A stretch of 64,000 nt of DNA from Sulfurimonas sp. GTDB taxonomy: Bacteria > Campylobacterota > Campylobacteria > Campylobacterales > Sulfurimonadaceae. The first letter of the stretch is position 1. Each line of letters starts with the position of its first letter. The notes beneath the pieces are model-generated. The model did not search any database and was not told the DNA's origin. It saw only the letters and a list, made by a program, of their open reading frames with translations. The position numbers and the translations under genes are program-made. The DNA is taken from the NCBI RefSeq assembly GCF_029027405.1, contig NZ_CP093396.1, forward strand, positions 310,001 to 374,000, given 5' to 3'. Positions 43,499-51,892 of the stretch are shown piece by piece.

Positions 43499-44260
43499 TT
43501 GCTATATTTAGTTGAACATTTTTACTCCATTCAAGGTGAAGGGCGATATGTTGGTTCGCCATCTGTCTTTTTTCGTTTTGGTGGATGCAACCTTAAATGT
43601 GAAGGTTTTGGATGCAAAGAAACAGCATCTGATGGAACTTCGATACTTGGTTGCGATACTGTTTATGCAGTAAATAAAGAGCATTTTTCTAAAAACTGGA
43701 TAGTTATAAATCAAGCACAAGAACTTTTAAATATTTTAAATATTTACGATTTACCTTTACGACCTGTGGATATTGTATTAACAGGAGGAGAGCCTCTTTT
43801 AAATTTAAATAATAAAATATTTTTAGAATTTTTGCAAAAACTTCATAAACAAGGTCATAGAGTTACCTTTGAAACAAATGCTACTATAAGCATAGATTTT
43901 GAAAAATATCCTATCTATAAAGAGTCTGTTTTTGCTTTGTCTGTAAAACTTTCTAACTCAGAGGAAAAGCTGCAAAAAAGAGTTAAAGGAGATGTTATTT
44001 ACTCCATAGCTACAAACGCAAGAGAGGCTTTTTTTAAGTTTAGTATAGATGCTGAGTCTATAACTTTAGGGCTTGAAGAAGAGATAGAGAGTATTTTAAT
44101 GCACTCAGCATCTACGCAAGTATACTGTATGCCTTTGGGTGGTAACAAGGAAGATGTTGAAGCAAATACACCTGCTCTTATAGAATTTTGCAAAGCAAAA
44201 GGTTATAATTTTTCTGATAGACTTCATATAAGAATATGGGATATAAATAAAGGAGTTTAA
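43499..44260 (+). CDS. queE: 7-carboxy-7-deazaguanine synthase
   Basis: A 253-residue radical SAM enzyme of queuosine/preQ0 synthesis. YLVEHFYSIQGEGRYVGSPS, FFRFGGCNLKC, VLTGGEPLLN and FETNAT identify it. It starts at TTG, 3 bases after moaA. The cysteine layout is odd: C30-X3-C34, an extra C39, and then GCDT at C52. In classic QueE the third cluster cysteine is followed by D-T/S, so the cluster is probably C30, C34, C52 with a 14-15-residue insert, or C30, C34, C39. It feeds the next step with QueD. Confidence 0.88.
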   Translation: MLYLVEHFYSIQGEGRYVGSPSVFFRFGGCNLKCEGFGCKETASDGTSILGCDTVYAVNKEHFSKNWIVINQAQELLNILNIYDLPLRPVDIVLTGGEPLLNLNNKIFLEFLQKLHKQGHRVTFETNATISIDFEKYPIYKESVFALSVKLSNSEEKLQKRVKGDVIYSIATNAREAFFKFSIDAESITLGLEEEIESILMHSASTQVYCMPLGGNKEDVEANTPALIEFCKAKGYNFSDRLHIRIWDINKGV

Positions 44261-44262
44261 AG

Positions 44263-44844
44263 GTGATAATAAGAAAACTTTTTAAATTTGAAAACGCTCA
44301 TATAGTTCGAGGTTGTTCAACTGTAAAATGTAGGAGTTCTTTGCATGGTCACTCTTATAGAGTAGAACTTCTTTTTGAATCTAACTTTTTAGATAATGGG
44401 CAAATGGTTTATGACTTTGGACTTATGAAGCAAAATATGAAAGCTTTAATAGAAAGTTTTGATCATAGCATTGCTATTTGGAGTGGCGATACACAAGAAT
44501 ATAAAGATGATATGAAAAAACATTCCACTCGATGGGTTGAGCTTCCAGTATCTCCCTCATGTGAGCAGTTTTCTCGTGTATTTTTTGTAATGATAGATAG
44601 ACTTTTACAACTAACATCATGTGTAAATGGTGAAAAAGAAGTCAAGTTAAACAGTGTCATTGTTCACGAAACACAAACAGGTTATGCTCAAGCTTTTAAC
44701 CAAGATGCTTACTCAAAAGAGATGGGTTATATACAGCTTGAAGATATAATATTTTCATATGAAGTTAAAAATGACTGGGTGGATTCTAAGCTGTGGGAGA
44801 AGATAAAAAAAGGTGATTGTTTTATAAATCCTAAAGAAGTCTAA
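44263..44844 (+). CDS. queD: 6-carboxytetrahydropterin synthase
   Basis: A 193-residue QueD/PTPS-family enzyme making 6-carboxy-5,6,7,8-tetrahydropterin, the substrate of QueE. Zinc-binding histidines are in FKFENAHIV and SLHGHSYRVELLF; the catalytic Asp-His is in FDHSIAIW, and the conserved VIVHETQTGYAQ closes the active site. It begins at GTG two bases after queE with an AAGGAG site. It is longer than the 120-residue E. coli enzyme, with an internal insert around residues 70-95, as in other epsilon versions. Confidence 0.88.
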   Translation: MIIRKLFKFENAHIVRGCSTVKCRSSLHGHSYRVELLFESNFLDNGQMVYDFGLMKQNMKALIESFDHSIAIWSGDTQEYKDDMKKHSTRWVELPVSPSCEQFSRVFFVMIDRLLQLTSCVNGEKEVKLNSVIVHETQTGYAQAFNQDAYSKEMGYIQLEDIIFSYEVKNDWVDSKLWEKIKKGDCFINPKEV

Positions 44845-44854
44845 ATTAATATTT

Positions 44855-46072
44855 TTAGTTTGTAAGTAAATTCACTTTTTCTTTAGAAGTAAAACTCCAT
44901 CTAATAGAAATGATTTTCACACTATCTCCAGATGCGATAAAGTCAACATCTTCATTTATCATGATATATGAGTTTGAAGATGCTAATGGACTAACCATTC
45001 CTGGAGCAAACTTTTCACATGCTTCAAAACTTGTTCCATCAAAAAAACCAGGTACTAAAGTTATGCGTCCTTTTTTAAGTTTATAGGCATTCTTCATCTT
45101 TGTATCTATTGGATTTATATATTTAGCTGTGTTACCGCTAAGTGCTAAAATAATACTTTGAGCAAAAAGTTCAAAATTTAAAGATGCAGCAAGTGGATTA
45201 CCAGGAAGATTTAGAACTAAAGTATCATTAATAGTTCCAAAAGTCGTAGGTTTCCCAGGTTTGATTTGTACTTTGTCAAAATATGTTTGCATACCAAAAG
45301 CACCAAAAGCCTCTTTTGTATAGTCAGCATCTCCAACACTAACTCCACCAGAAGTGATGATAAGGTCACTATTTAAAGCACTTTTTATATGTTGTTTTAA
45401 ATCATCTAAAGTATCTTTTGCAGTTCCTATAAAATCAACCTCACATCCAAACTCTAAAGCTCTAGAAGAAAGTGCAGGTGTATTTGTGTTATATAGTTGA
45501 TAAGCTTCTACACTCTCAAAATGCATCTTAAGCTCACTCCCAGAAGCAAATAAAGCAATAACAGGCTTTTTATATACTTTTACATGGCTAATGCCTTGAG
45601 ATGCTAAAAGAGTAACTTGATGAGCTTGTAACTTGTCTCCACTTTTTAAAAGTGTTTCGCCACTTTTAATGTCTTCTCCACAAAGTCTTATATGTCTAGC
45701 AAGAGTTAGATTTTGAGGTAACTCTACTCCATTTTCACATTCCTTTGTGTCTTCTTTAGGCACAATTAGCTCACACCCATCAGGAATTTTTGCACCTGTC
45801 ATGATTTTAATTGCATAGCCATTTTCTAATACTTCATTTGAGTTATCACCAGCAAAAATAGTATGTTCAACTTTTACACACTTACCAGTATCTACGCTCT
45901 TCACAGCGTAGCCGTCCATTGCTGAGTTATCATAGGGAGGAAGATTATGACTTGCAACAATATCTTGAGCTAATACAAAACCTAATGCTGATTCTATTGG
46001 CAAAATTTTTAATGATTTTTTTTGAGAATTTTTGTATATTATTTCAAGTGCTTCTTTTATTGTAACTTCCAT
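44855..46072 (-). CDS. moeA: Molybdopterin molybdenumtransferase
   Basis: Minus-strand MoeA, which inserts molybdenum into molybdopterin. I choose the ATG at 46072, which follows an AGAAGAATT site; an ATG at 46111 would overlap the divergent gene. Features: LPPYDNSAMDGYAVKS, IFAGDNSNEVLENGYAIKIMTGA-like region with MTGAKIP, LFASGSELK, ITSGGVSVGDADY and VLNLPGNPLAA. About 405 residues. Works with MoaA, encoded 1.4 kb away on the other strand. Confidence 0.94.
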   Translation of the reverse strand: MEVTIKEALEIIYKNSQKKSLKILPIESALGFVLAQDIVASHNLPPYDNSAMDGYAVKSVDTGKCVKVEHTIFAGDNSNEVLENGYAIKIMTGAKIPDGCELIVPKEDTKECENGVELPQNLTLARHIRLCGEDIKSGETLLKSGDKLQAHQVTLLASQGISHVKVYKKPVIALFASGSELKMHFESVEAYQLYNTNTPALSSRALEFGCEVDFIGTAKDTLDDLKQHIKSALNSDLIITSGGVSVGDADYTKEAFGAFGMQTYFDKVQIKPGKPTTFGTINDTLVLNLPGNPLAASLNFELFAQSIILALSGNTAKYINPIDTKMKNAYKLKKGRITLVPGFFDGTSFEACEKFAPGMVSPLASSNSYIMINEDVDFIASGDSVKIISIRWSFTSKEKVNLLTN

Positions 46073-46109
46073 AATTCTTCTTTTAGTTGATTTGTAGTAA
46101 TATTCCACC

Positions 46110-46517
46110 ATGAATGAAATGTATGATATGAGTATTGTAACACATAACTATGGTGTTTTTGGAGTTTTAGGAATGATTTTCATCCACTTTTGGATGCTAC
46201 TAAGAGCAAAAGATATAAAAAAATATGCAAGATTTATGTTGCTTTTTATGCCTTTTGGTATAACAACGATTGGAACAGTTATATTTACGGGTGTTATTAT
46301 GATGGCATCTAAGCATCTAGACTTTAGTATTGAAAATATTATTATGATAATTTTTGCAATTGCTTTGATAGTCTTAGAAAATAAGCGTTCTAAAACACTT
46401 CAGCGTTTAGACAAAAAAGATGATTATGCACTTGATTATTATAAACCAGATGCATATAAAATATTTGCTATTGAAATATTTTTAACACTCTCTATATCAA
46501 TTTGGATGTGGATTTGA
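46110..46517 (+). CDS. Hypothetical membrane protein
   Basis: A 135-residue protein with about four hydrophobic segments (VFGVLGMIFIHFWMLL, ARFMLLFMPFGITTIGTVIF, NIIMIIFAIALIVL, FAIEIFLTLSISIW). An alternative ATG at 46122 is possible; no good ribosome-binding site distinguishes them. It overlaps the start of rsmE by 16 bases. No family recognised, though similar small membrane proteins sit beside rsmE in related genomes as far as I recall. Confidence 0.6.
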   Translation: MNEMYDMSIVTHNYGVFGVLGMIFIHFWMLLRAKDIKKYARFMLLFMPFGITTIGTVIFTGVIMMASKHLDFSIENIIMIIFAIALIVLENKRSKTLQRLDKKDDYALDYYKPDAYKIFAIEIFLTLSISIWMWI

Positions 46518-47185
46518 TATATATCTTAAATGCTGAGGCTTCAAAAGATAGTTTTGTTGTTAAAGGGGAACTTCATAAGTACCTTGTAAAAGTTCGTCGT
46601 CATACTCTTGGAGATAGGCTTGACTTTAGAAATCCAAATGAAATGAAGAGTTTATATAATTATGAGATAGTAGAGTTAGATGCTAAAAGGGTTACATTAA
46701 GCCTAGTAAACTCTAAAGAAAAAGAAGTAAAAGCTAAAAAAAGTCTGCATCTAGCTTGGTGTGTGATAGATGCCAAGTCCATAGAAAAAGTTTTACCAAG
46801 TTTAAGTGAGATTGGAGTGGATAAAATTTCTTTTATATCTTGTGATAGAAGTCAAAAAAATTTCAAGTTAGATTTTGATAGATTCTATAGAATTTTAGAA
46901 GCATCTATGCAACAATCTGGAAGAAGTAGTTTTGTAGAACTTGACAAATATAAAAATATAAAAGTTTTTTTAGAAAAATTTCCAGATACAAAAGTTTTTG
47001 ATTTTTGTGAAAAAACTTTAACACAAACAAGTGATTTTAAAAGAGTTTTAGTAGGCTGTGAGGGTGGTTTTTCTGATAATGAGAGAGAACTTTTTCAGAC
47101 CCAAGATACTTTTAGACTTGATACTCCAATGGTTCTTCGCTCTGAAAGTGCTGTTGTGGCAATAGCAAGTAAGATAATATTGTAA
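46502..47185 (+). CDS. rsmE: 16S rRNA (uracil-1498-N3)-methyltransferase
   Basis: A 227-residue SPOUT methyltransferase. KGELHKYLVKVRRHTLGDRL is the N-terminal PUA-like part; the knot region has RSQKNFKLDFDRFYRILEASMQQSGRS and the SAM-binding VGCEGGFSDNERELF followed by LDTPMVLRSESAVVAI. It methylates 16S rRNA in the decoding region. The start at 46502 overlaps the upstream gene, so a TTG at 46514 cannot be excluded. Confidence 0.9.
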   Translation: MDVDLIYILNAEASKDSFVVKGELHKYLVKVRRHTLGDRLDFRNPNEMKSLYNYEIVELDAKRVTLSLVNSKEKEVKAKKSLHLAWCVIDAKSIEKVLPSLSEIGVDKISFISCDRSQKNFKLDFDRFYRILEASMQQSGRSSFVELDKYKNIKVFLEKFPDTKVFDFCEKTLTQTSDFKRVLVGCEGGFSDNERELFQTQDTFRLDTPMVLRSESAVVAIASKIIL

Positions 47186-47202
47186 ACTAAGATAAATTTT
47201 GA

Positions 47203-47208
47203 TATAAT
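47203..47208 (+). promoter_or_regulatory. -10 box of rpmE
   Basis: TATAAT in TTTGATATAATTTCAG, implying a 5' leader of about 75 bases before rpmE. Confidence 0.55.
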
Positions 47209-47218
47209 TTCAGTTCTA

Positions 47219-47278
47219 AAAATCTGCACCCATACGGATTTAAAAAATATATAGATGTACGCATACAAATCGTATATC
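47219..47278 (+). promoter_or_regulatory. Structured leader of rpmE
   Basis: Two possible mRNA hairpins: AAATC/GATTT (47220-47224 with 47237-47241) and GATGTACG/CGTATATC with one G-U pair (47254-47261 with 47271-47278). The second ends two bases before the AAAAGG ribosome-binding site. L31 leaders elsewhere are bound by the protein for feedback control; that this is one is inference. Confidence 0.4.
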
Positions 47279-47291
47279 AAAAGGCAAAAAA

Positions 47292-47492
47292 ATGAAAAAA
47301 GATCTTCACCCTAATTTAGTAACTTGTTCTGTAACTTGTGCATGCGGAAACACTTTTGAAACAAAAAGTCAACAAGACGCAATGCGTATCGATATTTGTA
47401 ATGAATGTCACCCATTTTTCACAGGTTCTGAAAGAATGGTAGATACAGCTGGTAGAATTGAGAAGTTTAACGCGCGTTACGCTAAAAAATAG
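47292..47492 (+). CDS. rpmE: 50S ribosomal protein L31
   Basis: A 66-residue L31. [19 protein letters not shown], then [22 protein letters not shown]. The cysteines C-x-C and C-x-x-C show it is the zinc-binding (C+) type. Its stop abuts the TTG start of rsmI. Confidence 0.97.
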   Translation: MKKDLHPNLVTCSVTCACGNTFETKSQQDAMRIDICNECHPFFTGSERMVDTAGRIEKFNARYAKK

Positions 47493-48308
47493 TTGTTAAC
47501 ATTAGTTCCAACTCCGATTGGAAATATTGGCGATATATCGCTTAGAGCTATTGAAGTTTTAAGCGAAGCGGATGTTCTACTTTGCGAAGATACTCGCGTT
47601 ACAAAAAAACTTATACACATTTTAAAAGAACGCTACAACACAATCTTTAAAGAAAATCAAAAATTTATCTCTCTTCATTCACATAATGAAAAAGCTTTTA
47701 TAGAAAATTTAGAAATATCTTTTTTTGATGAAAATGTAGTTTATGCTTCAGATGCTGGGATGCCAGGTATAAGTGACCCAGGACAACTTTTGGTAGAGTA
47801 TGCACAAAACAATGGTGTTGAGTATGATGTCTTTCCTGGAGCAAATGCACTTTTAACTGCTTTTGTAGCAAGTGGTTTTGTTGAGACAAAGATGCTCTTT
47901 TGGGGATTCTTGCCTCATAAAGGTCAAAATAGAGTTGCTTCACTTCAAGGTGCATTGTATAGTGGTTTTACAACCATACTTTATGAATCTCCGCATCGCT
48001 TAGAAAAACTTTTGTTAGAGATAGAAAAAGAACAGAGTGAAAGAAAAATATTTTTAGCAAAAGAGTTAACCAAAAAATTTCAAAACTATTTTTACGGAAC
48101 TGCTGGCGAGATTTTAAGAACCATAGATGGTAATTTTAGAGGAGAGTGGGTAGTGGTTATAAAAGCTGATGTTGCTCAAAATAGCAGTGCCGTTTCTCAG
48201 AGTGATATACTAGAACTTGACCTTCCAAAAAAAGTTCAAGCAAAGCTCATCTGCAAAATAACAGGCGAAAACAGTAAATCTTGCTATCAAAGACTGTTAA
48301 AACTTTAA
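47493..48308 (+). CDS. rsmI: 16S rRNA (cytidine-1402-2'-O)-methyltransferase
   Basis: A 271-residue tetrapyrrole-methylase-fold enzyme. LVPTPIGNIGDISLRAIEVL and LLCEDTRVTKKL open it, SLHSHNEKAFIENL follows, and SDAGMPGISDPGQLLVEYA and VFPGANALLTAFVASGF complete the SAM site. It modifies C1402 of 16S rRNA. It starts at TTG directly at the base after the rpmE stop. The C-terminal HTH-like part (ENSKSCYQRLLKL) is short. Confidence 0.95.
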   Translation: MLTLVPTPIGNIGDISLRAIEVLSEADVLLCEDTRVTKKLIHILKERYNTIFKENQKFISLHSHNEKAFIENLEISFFDENVVYASDAGMPGISDPGQLLVEYAQNNGVEYDVFPGANALLTAFVASGFVETKMLFWGFLPHKGQNRVASLQGALYSGFTTILYESPHRLEKLLLEIEKEQSERKIFLAKELTKKFQNYFYGTAGEILRTIDGNFRGEWVVVIKADVAQNSSAVSQSDILELDLPKKVQAKLICKITGENSKSCYQRLLKL

Positions 48309-48338
48309 AATAAACACTTTTTTAGCTAAAATGTCTTC

Positions 48339-49019
48339 ATGTTAATTTATGCAAAACAACCAATCAATTATATAATAAAAAATTATCCAAATAAAATAAA
48401 AACTTTGTACCTCGCAAAAGAGATAGAAAAAAAAGAATACTCTAGATTAATGAAGATGAATTTTGAAGTTAAGCGTATCCCCTCAGATGCTGCAGGCAAA
48501 ATGTGTAAAAATGCTTCTCATCAAGGAATCTTGGCGGAAGTTGATGATTATATTCCACACTCAATGAATTCATTTTTAGATAAAAATTTTGTGCTAATAC
48601 TTTCAGGATTAACGGATGTTGGCAATATAGGTGCTATTGTGAGAACAGCTTACGCTATGGGCGTTGATGGAATCGTTGTAAGTGGTATAAAGAATTTAAA
48701 TCTTGAACCTATTTTAAGAACAAGCACAGGAGCATTATTTGATATGCCTTTGGCAATTGAGCATAATATTTATGATGTTATAAACGATTTAAAAACATCT
48801 GGTTTTTGCGTTTATGGTGCAGATATGAAGGGACATGATATCAGGAATACAAAGATAAAAGAAAAAAGAGTCTTAGTTTTAGGAAGTGAAGGAGAAGGTT
48901 TGAGTTCTCGTATAATTTCTAAATTAGATGAGGTTGTTAGTATAAAAATGTCACATGAGTTTGACTCTTTAAATGTTAGTGTGGCAGGAGCTATTTTGAT
49001 GGATAGGATGAGAATATGA
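48339..49019 (+). CDS. rlmB: TrmH-family 23S rRNA (guanosine-2'-O)-methyltransferase
   Basis: A 226-residue SpoU/TrmH methyltransferase. After an L30-like substrate domain (ending NASHQGILAEVDDY) the knot domain has GLTDVGNIGAIVRTAYAMGV, VLVLGSEGEGLSSRI and FDSLNVSVAGAILMDRM, the three SpoU motifs. RlmB acting on G2251 of 23S rRNA is the likely role. It overlaps the next gene by four bases (ATGA). Confidence 0.88.
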   Translation: MLIYAKQPINYIIKNYPNKIKTLYLAKEIEKKEYSRLMKMNFEVKRIPSDAAGKMCKNASHQGILAEVDDYIPHSMNSFLDKNFVLILSGLTDVGNIGAIVRTAYAMGVDGIVVSGIKNLNLEPILRTSTGALFDMPLAIEHNIYDVINDLKTSGFCVYGADMKGHDIRNTKIKEKRVLVLGSEGEGLSSRIISKLDEVVSIKMSHEFDSLNVSVAGAILMDRMRI

Positions 49020-49798
49020 GTAATGGATTTGACAAGTTAAAGAGTATTGGTGCGCAAAAGATACATGAGCAAACACATATAGCTAGACATAATGCTAATG
49101 CTATTTTATATGAAAATTTTGACAATATGACAAAAATCCAAGCCTTAGGTTTTATTTCTATACTTGAGAGAGAATATGGAATGGATTTAAGTACTTTAAA
49201 AGAAAAAGCAGAGTTAGCTTTTAAAGTAGAAGAAGTTAAAGTTCAAGAAACCCCAGAAAATACAAAAGTTTTTGTTGCAGCAAAAAAGAAGAAAAATTAT
49301 ACTTTAATTTATGTTGGGATTGCTCTTCTTATCTTCGTAGTAGCAGTTTTCTTTACCTTAGAATTGTCGTCAACAGCGGCGATAAAAACTTCATCTCATT
49401 CTCTTGACAATAGAGCTATAGAGAGTGCAAGAGAGAATATTGAAGCAAGTATTACAGTTGAAGATCAAAATGAAACTTTAGAAATTGTTTTGACAGAACC
49501 AGAAGTTGTTGAAGTGGAAAAATCTTTTAAAATTATTCCTAAATCTCAGCTTTGGTTAGGTTATATAGATTTGTCAACATATAAGAAAAATCAAAAGTTA
49601 TTTACTGATGAGCTTGACCTTGATCCAGAGAAAGATTGGATTTTAACACTTGGGCATGGTTATGTAGAAATAGCAATAAATGGAGAAGTGACAGAATTTA
49701 CAGATAAATTAAATATAAGACTTTTATATAAAGATTCTAAAATTTCAAAAATAAGTTTTAAAGAGTTTAAGGAATTAAATAGAGGAAGTAAATGGTAA
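49016..49798 (+). CDS. Hypothetical single-span membrane protein
   Basis: A 260-residue protein with a helical N-terminal cytoplasmic region (residues 1-95; QIHEQTHIARHNANAILYENF-like), one transmembrane helix (YTLIYVGIALLIFVVAVFFTL at about 96-116), and a periplasmic domain of about 140 residues with SQLWLGYIDLSTYKKNQ and LTLGHGYVEIAING. The layout is that of a RodZ-like anchor, but no HTH motif is certain. Coupled to rlmB by ATGA and to the following gene. No family recognised. Confidence 0.6.
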   Translation: MSNGFDKLKSIGAQKIHEQTHIARHNANAILYENFDNMTKIQALGFISILEREYGMDLSTLKEKAELAFKVEEVKVQETPENTKVFVAAKKKKNYTLIYVGIALLIFVVAVFFTLELSSTAAIKTSSHSLDNRAIESARENIEASITVEDQNETLEIVLTEPEVVEVEKSFKIIPKSQLWLGYIDLSTYKKNQKLFTDELDLDPEKDWILTLGHGYVEIAINGEVTEFTDKLNIRLLYKDSKISKISFKEFKELNRGSKW

Positions 49799-50628
49799 AG
49801 CTTCTTTTTGTCTTTCTTTTATGCATATCTGCTACAATAGCAGACGAAACAAAAGAGATAGATGCTTTAACACAAAAAATTCAAACTTTTATAGAGCCAC
49901 AAGTATATGAGCAAAATAAAGCCTATATAAATATTCTTTTTACTCCCTCTTCCCAATACTATGTGGGAGAGAGAATAGATGCTGTAAAAGTTACCCAAAC
50001 TTTAAAAGAAAATGGTCTTTTAAATTTATTCTTTAAAAAACCAAGTGAATTGATTTTGCATTTTAAAACTAGTGGTTCACCTCTGTTTTTTGTCAAAATT
50101 ATGGGAGATACTCTTAGAAATATAGGTTATTATAGATATGTTACTAAAGAGTCAAACCTTGATAACAGTGAGTTTACATGGACGATTTCTCTTACTTCTG
50201 AGTATGCAACGGATCCACGTATTTTACAAAATGAATTAGCAAAAAGTGGTTGTAGTATTGTAGATATAGATCGTGAAAATCCAACAGAGTGGACATATAT
50301 CATTGATATGAGAGATGGACGATTAAATGTTGAAATCCTAGAAGAAGACATGGAGATTAAGTTAAAACGCTCATTATATGCAAAGTGGGTAGATGTTTCA
50401 AATATAAAAAAGCTTCGTATAACTTCATCACCAAGAAATAGTTGGTATCCATATATCGCTTATTATGACAGTTCTATGCATCTTTTAAAAGTTATAAAAA
50501 GAGATAGAAGAAGAAGTAAAATGATTTTAAGTATGAAAGAAAATACCTATTATTTGAAAATTTCTGATATTTATACTCTTAAAAATATTAGAGATGATTT
50601 AGTTCTTACACCCATTGGCTCAAGGTAA
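49792..50628 (+). CDS. Hypothetical exported protein
   Basis: A 278-residue protein with a signal peptide (LLFVFLLCISATIA) and a periplasmic region with IQTFIEPQVYEQNKAYINIL, SGCSIVDIDRENPTEW and a beta-rich C-terminus. It resembles conserved epsilon proteins of unknown function. It overlaps the preceding gene by seven bases, so the two envelope proteins are probably made together and may interact. No catalytic motif seen. Confidence 0.6.
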   Translation: MVKLLFVFLLCISATIADETKEIDALTQKIQTFIEPQVYEQNKAYINILFTPSSQYYVGERIDAVKVTQTLKENGLLNLFFKKPSELILHFKTSGSPLFFVKIMGDTLRNIGYYRYVTKESNLDNSEFTWTISLTSEYATDPRILQNELAKSGCSIVDIDRENPTEWTYIIDMRDGRLNVEILEEDMEIKLKRSLYAKWVDVSNIKKLRITSSPRNSWYPYIAYYDSSMHLLKVIKRDRRRSKMILSMKENTYYLKISDIYTLKNIRDDLVLTPIGSR

Positions 50629-50674
50629 AGTTTTTTTTCGCTAAAATATCGTCAATAATTTATAGGAAATAAAT

Positions 50675-51892
50675 ATGTTTGATGAAATACAATTTGATAA
50701 AATGAAAAGACTACCAAAGTATGTTTTTGCTGAGGTAAATGACCTTAAAATGCAAGAGAGAAGAGCCGGTGCAGATGTAATCGATTTTTCTATGGGCAAC
50801 CCAGATGGAGATACTCCTGAGCATATAAGAGAAAAACTTGTAGAATCTGCTCAAAAAACAAAGACTCATGGTTACTCGACCTCAAAAGGTATCCCTAAAC
50901 TCTTAAAAGCTATTGCTGATTGGTATAAAAGAAGATATGACTGTGATTTAAATCCAATGACCGAGTGTGTTGCAACAATGGGCTCAAAAGAAGGTTACGC
51001 TCATCTTACTTACGCAATAACTAATCCTGGTGATGTAGCTGTTGTTCCCGACCCAACTTATCCTATCCATGAATACGCTTTTATCTTAGCAGGTGGAAAT
51101 GTTGTTAAGTTTGGAATAGAATTTGATGAACATTATAGAGTAGATGAAGATAAATTTTTTCAAGATTTAGAACGTGTATTTAAAGAAAGCTCTCCTAAAC
51201 CAAAATATGTTTTAGTAAACTTTCCTCACAATCCAACAACAGCAACTGTAACTCAAGAATTTTATGTTCGTTTAGTTGCTATGGCAAAAGAAAAAAGATT
51301 TTATATAATTTCAGATATAGCTTATGGCGATATAACTTTTGATGGTTATGTGACTCCATCAATAATGAGCGTTGAAGGTGCAAAAGATGTAGCAGTTGAG
51401 AGTTTTACTCTTTCAAAGTCATACAATATGGCTGGTTGGAGAGTTGGCTTTTTTGTTGGAAATGAAAAACTTATTGGTGCTTTGCAAAAAATAAAATCAT
51501 GGTTAGATTATGGAATGTTTACTCCGATTCAAGTTGCTGCAACTGTTGCACTAAATGGTGATCAGCAATGTGTTAGAGATATTACAGCAAAATATAACCA
51601 TCGCCAAGAAGTGTTGATAGAAGCCTTTGATAGAGCTGGTTGGCATCTAAAGAAAAATGAAGCTAGTATGTTTGTTTGGGCAAAGTTACCTAAATGTACC
51701 CAGCATCTAGGAAGTCTAGAGTTTTCAAAAAGACTTCTGATGGAAGCAGGTGTTTGTGTTTCTCCTGGAATAGGGTTTGGTGCTTATGGTGAAAACTATG
51801 TTCGTATAGCTTTGATTGAAAATGATAACAGAATCCGTCAAGCAGCTAGAAATATAAAAGAATTTTTAAAACAGTTTGAAGAGGAAAAATAG
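50675..51892 (+). CDS. Class I/II aminotransferase
   Basis: A 405-residue PLP enzyme. DVIDFSMGNPDGDTPEHI, VPDPTYPIHEYAFILAGGNV, NFPHNPTTATV, SDIAYGDITFDG and FTLSKSYNMAGWRVGFFVG, the last with the PLP lysine, identify it. It is close to the AlaC/LL-diaminopimelate-aminotransferase-like group found beside hom in campylobacters, so alanine or aspartate-family amino acid synthesis is likely. The exact substrate is not readable. Its TAG stop is directly followed by the ATG of an ATPase gene. Confidence 0.9.
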   Translation: MFDEIQFDKMKRLPKYVFAEVNDLKMQERRAGADVIDFSMGNPDGDTPEHIREKLVESAQKTKTHGYSTSKGIPKLLKAIADWYKRRYDCDLNPMTECVATMGSKEGYAHLTYAITNPGDVAVVPDPTYPIHEYAFILAGGNVVKFGIEFDEHYRVDEDKFFQDLERVFKESSPKPKYVLVNFPHNPTTATVTQEFYVRLVAMAKEKRFYIISDIAYGDITFDGYVTPSIMSVEGAKDVAVESFTLSKSYNMAGWRVGFFVGNEKLIGALQKIKSWLDYGMFTPIQVAATVALNGDQQCVRDITAKYNHRQEVLIEAFDRAGWHLKKNEASMFVWAKLPKCTQHLGSLEFSKRLLMEAGVCVSPGIGFGAYGENYVRIALIENDNRIRQAARNIKEFLKQFEEEK

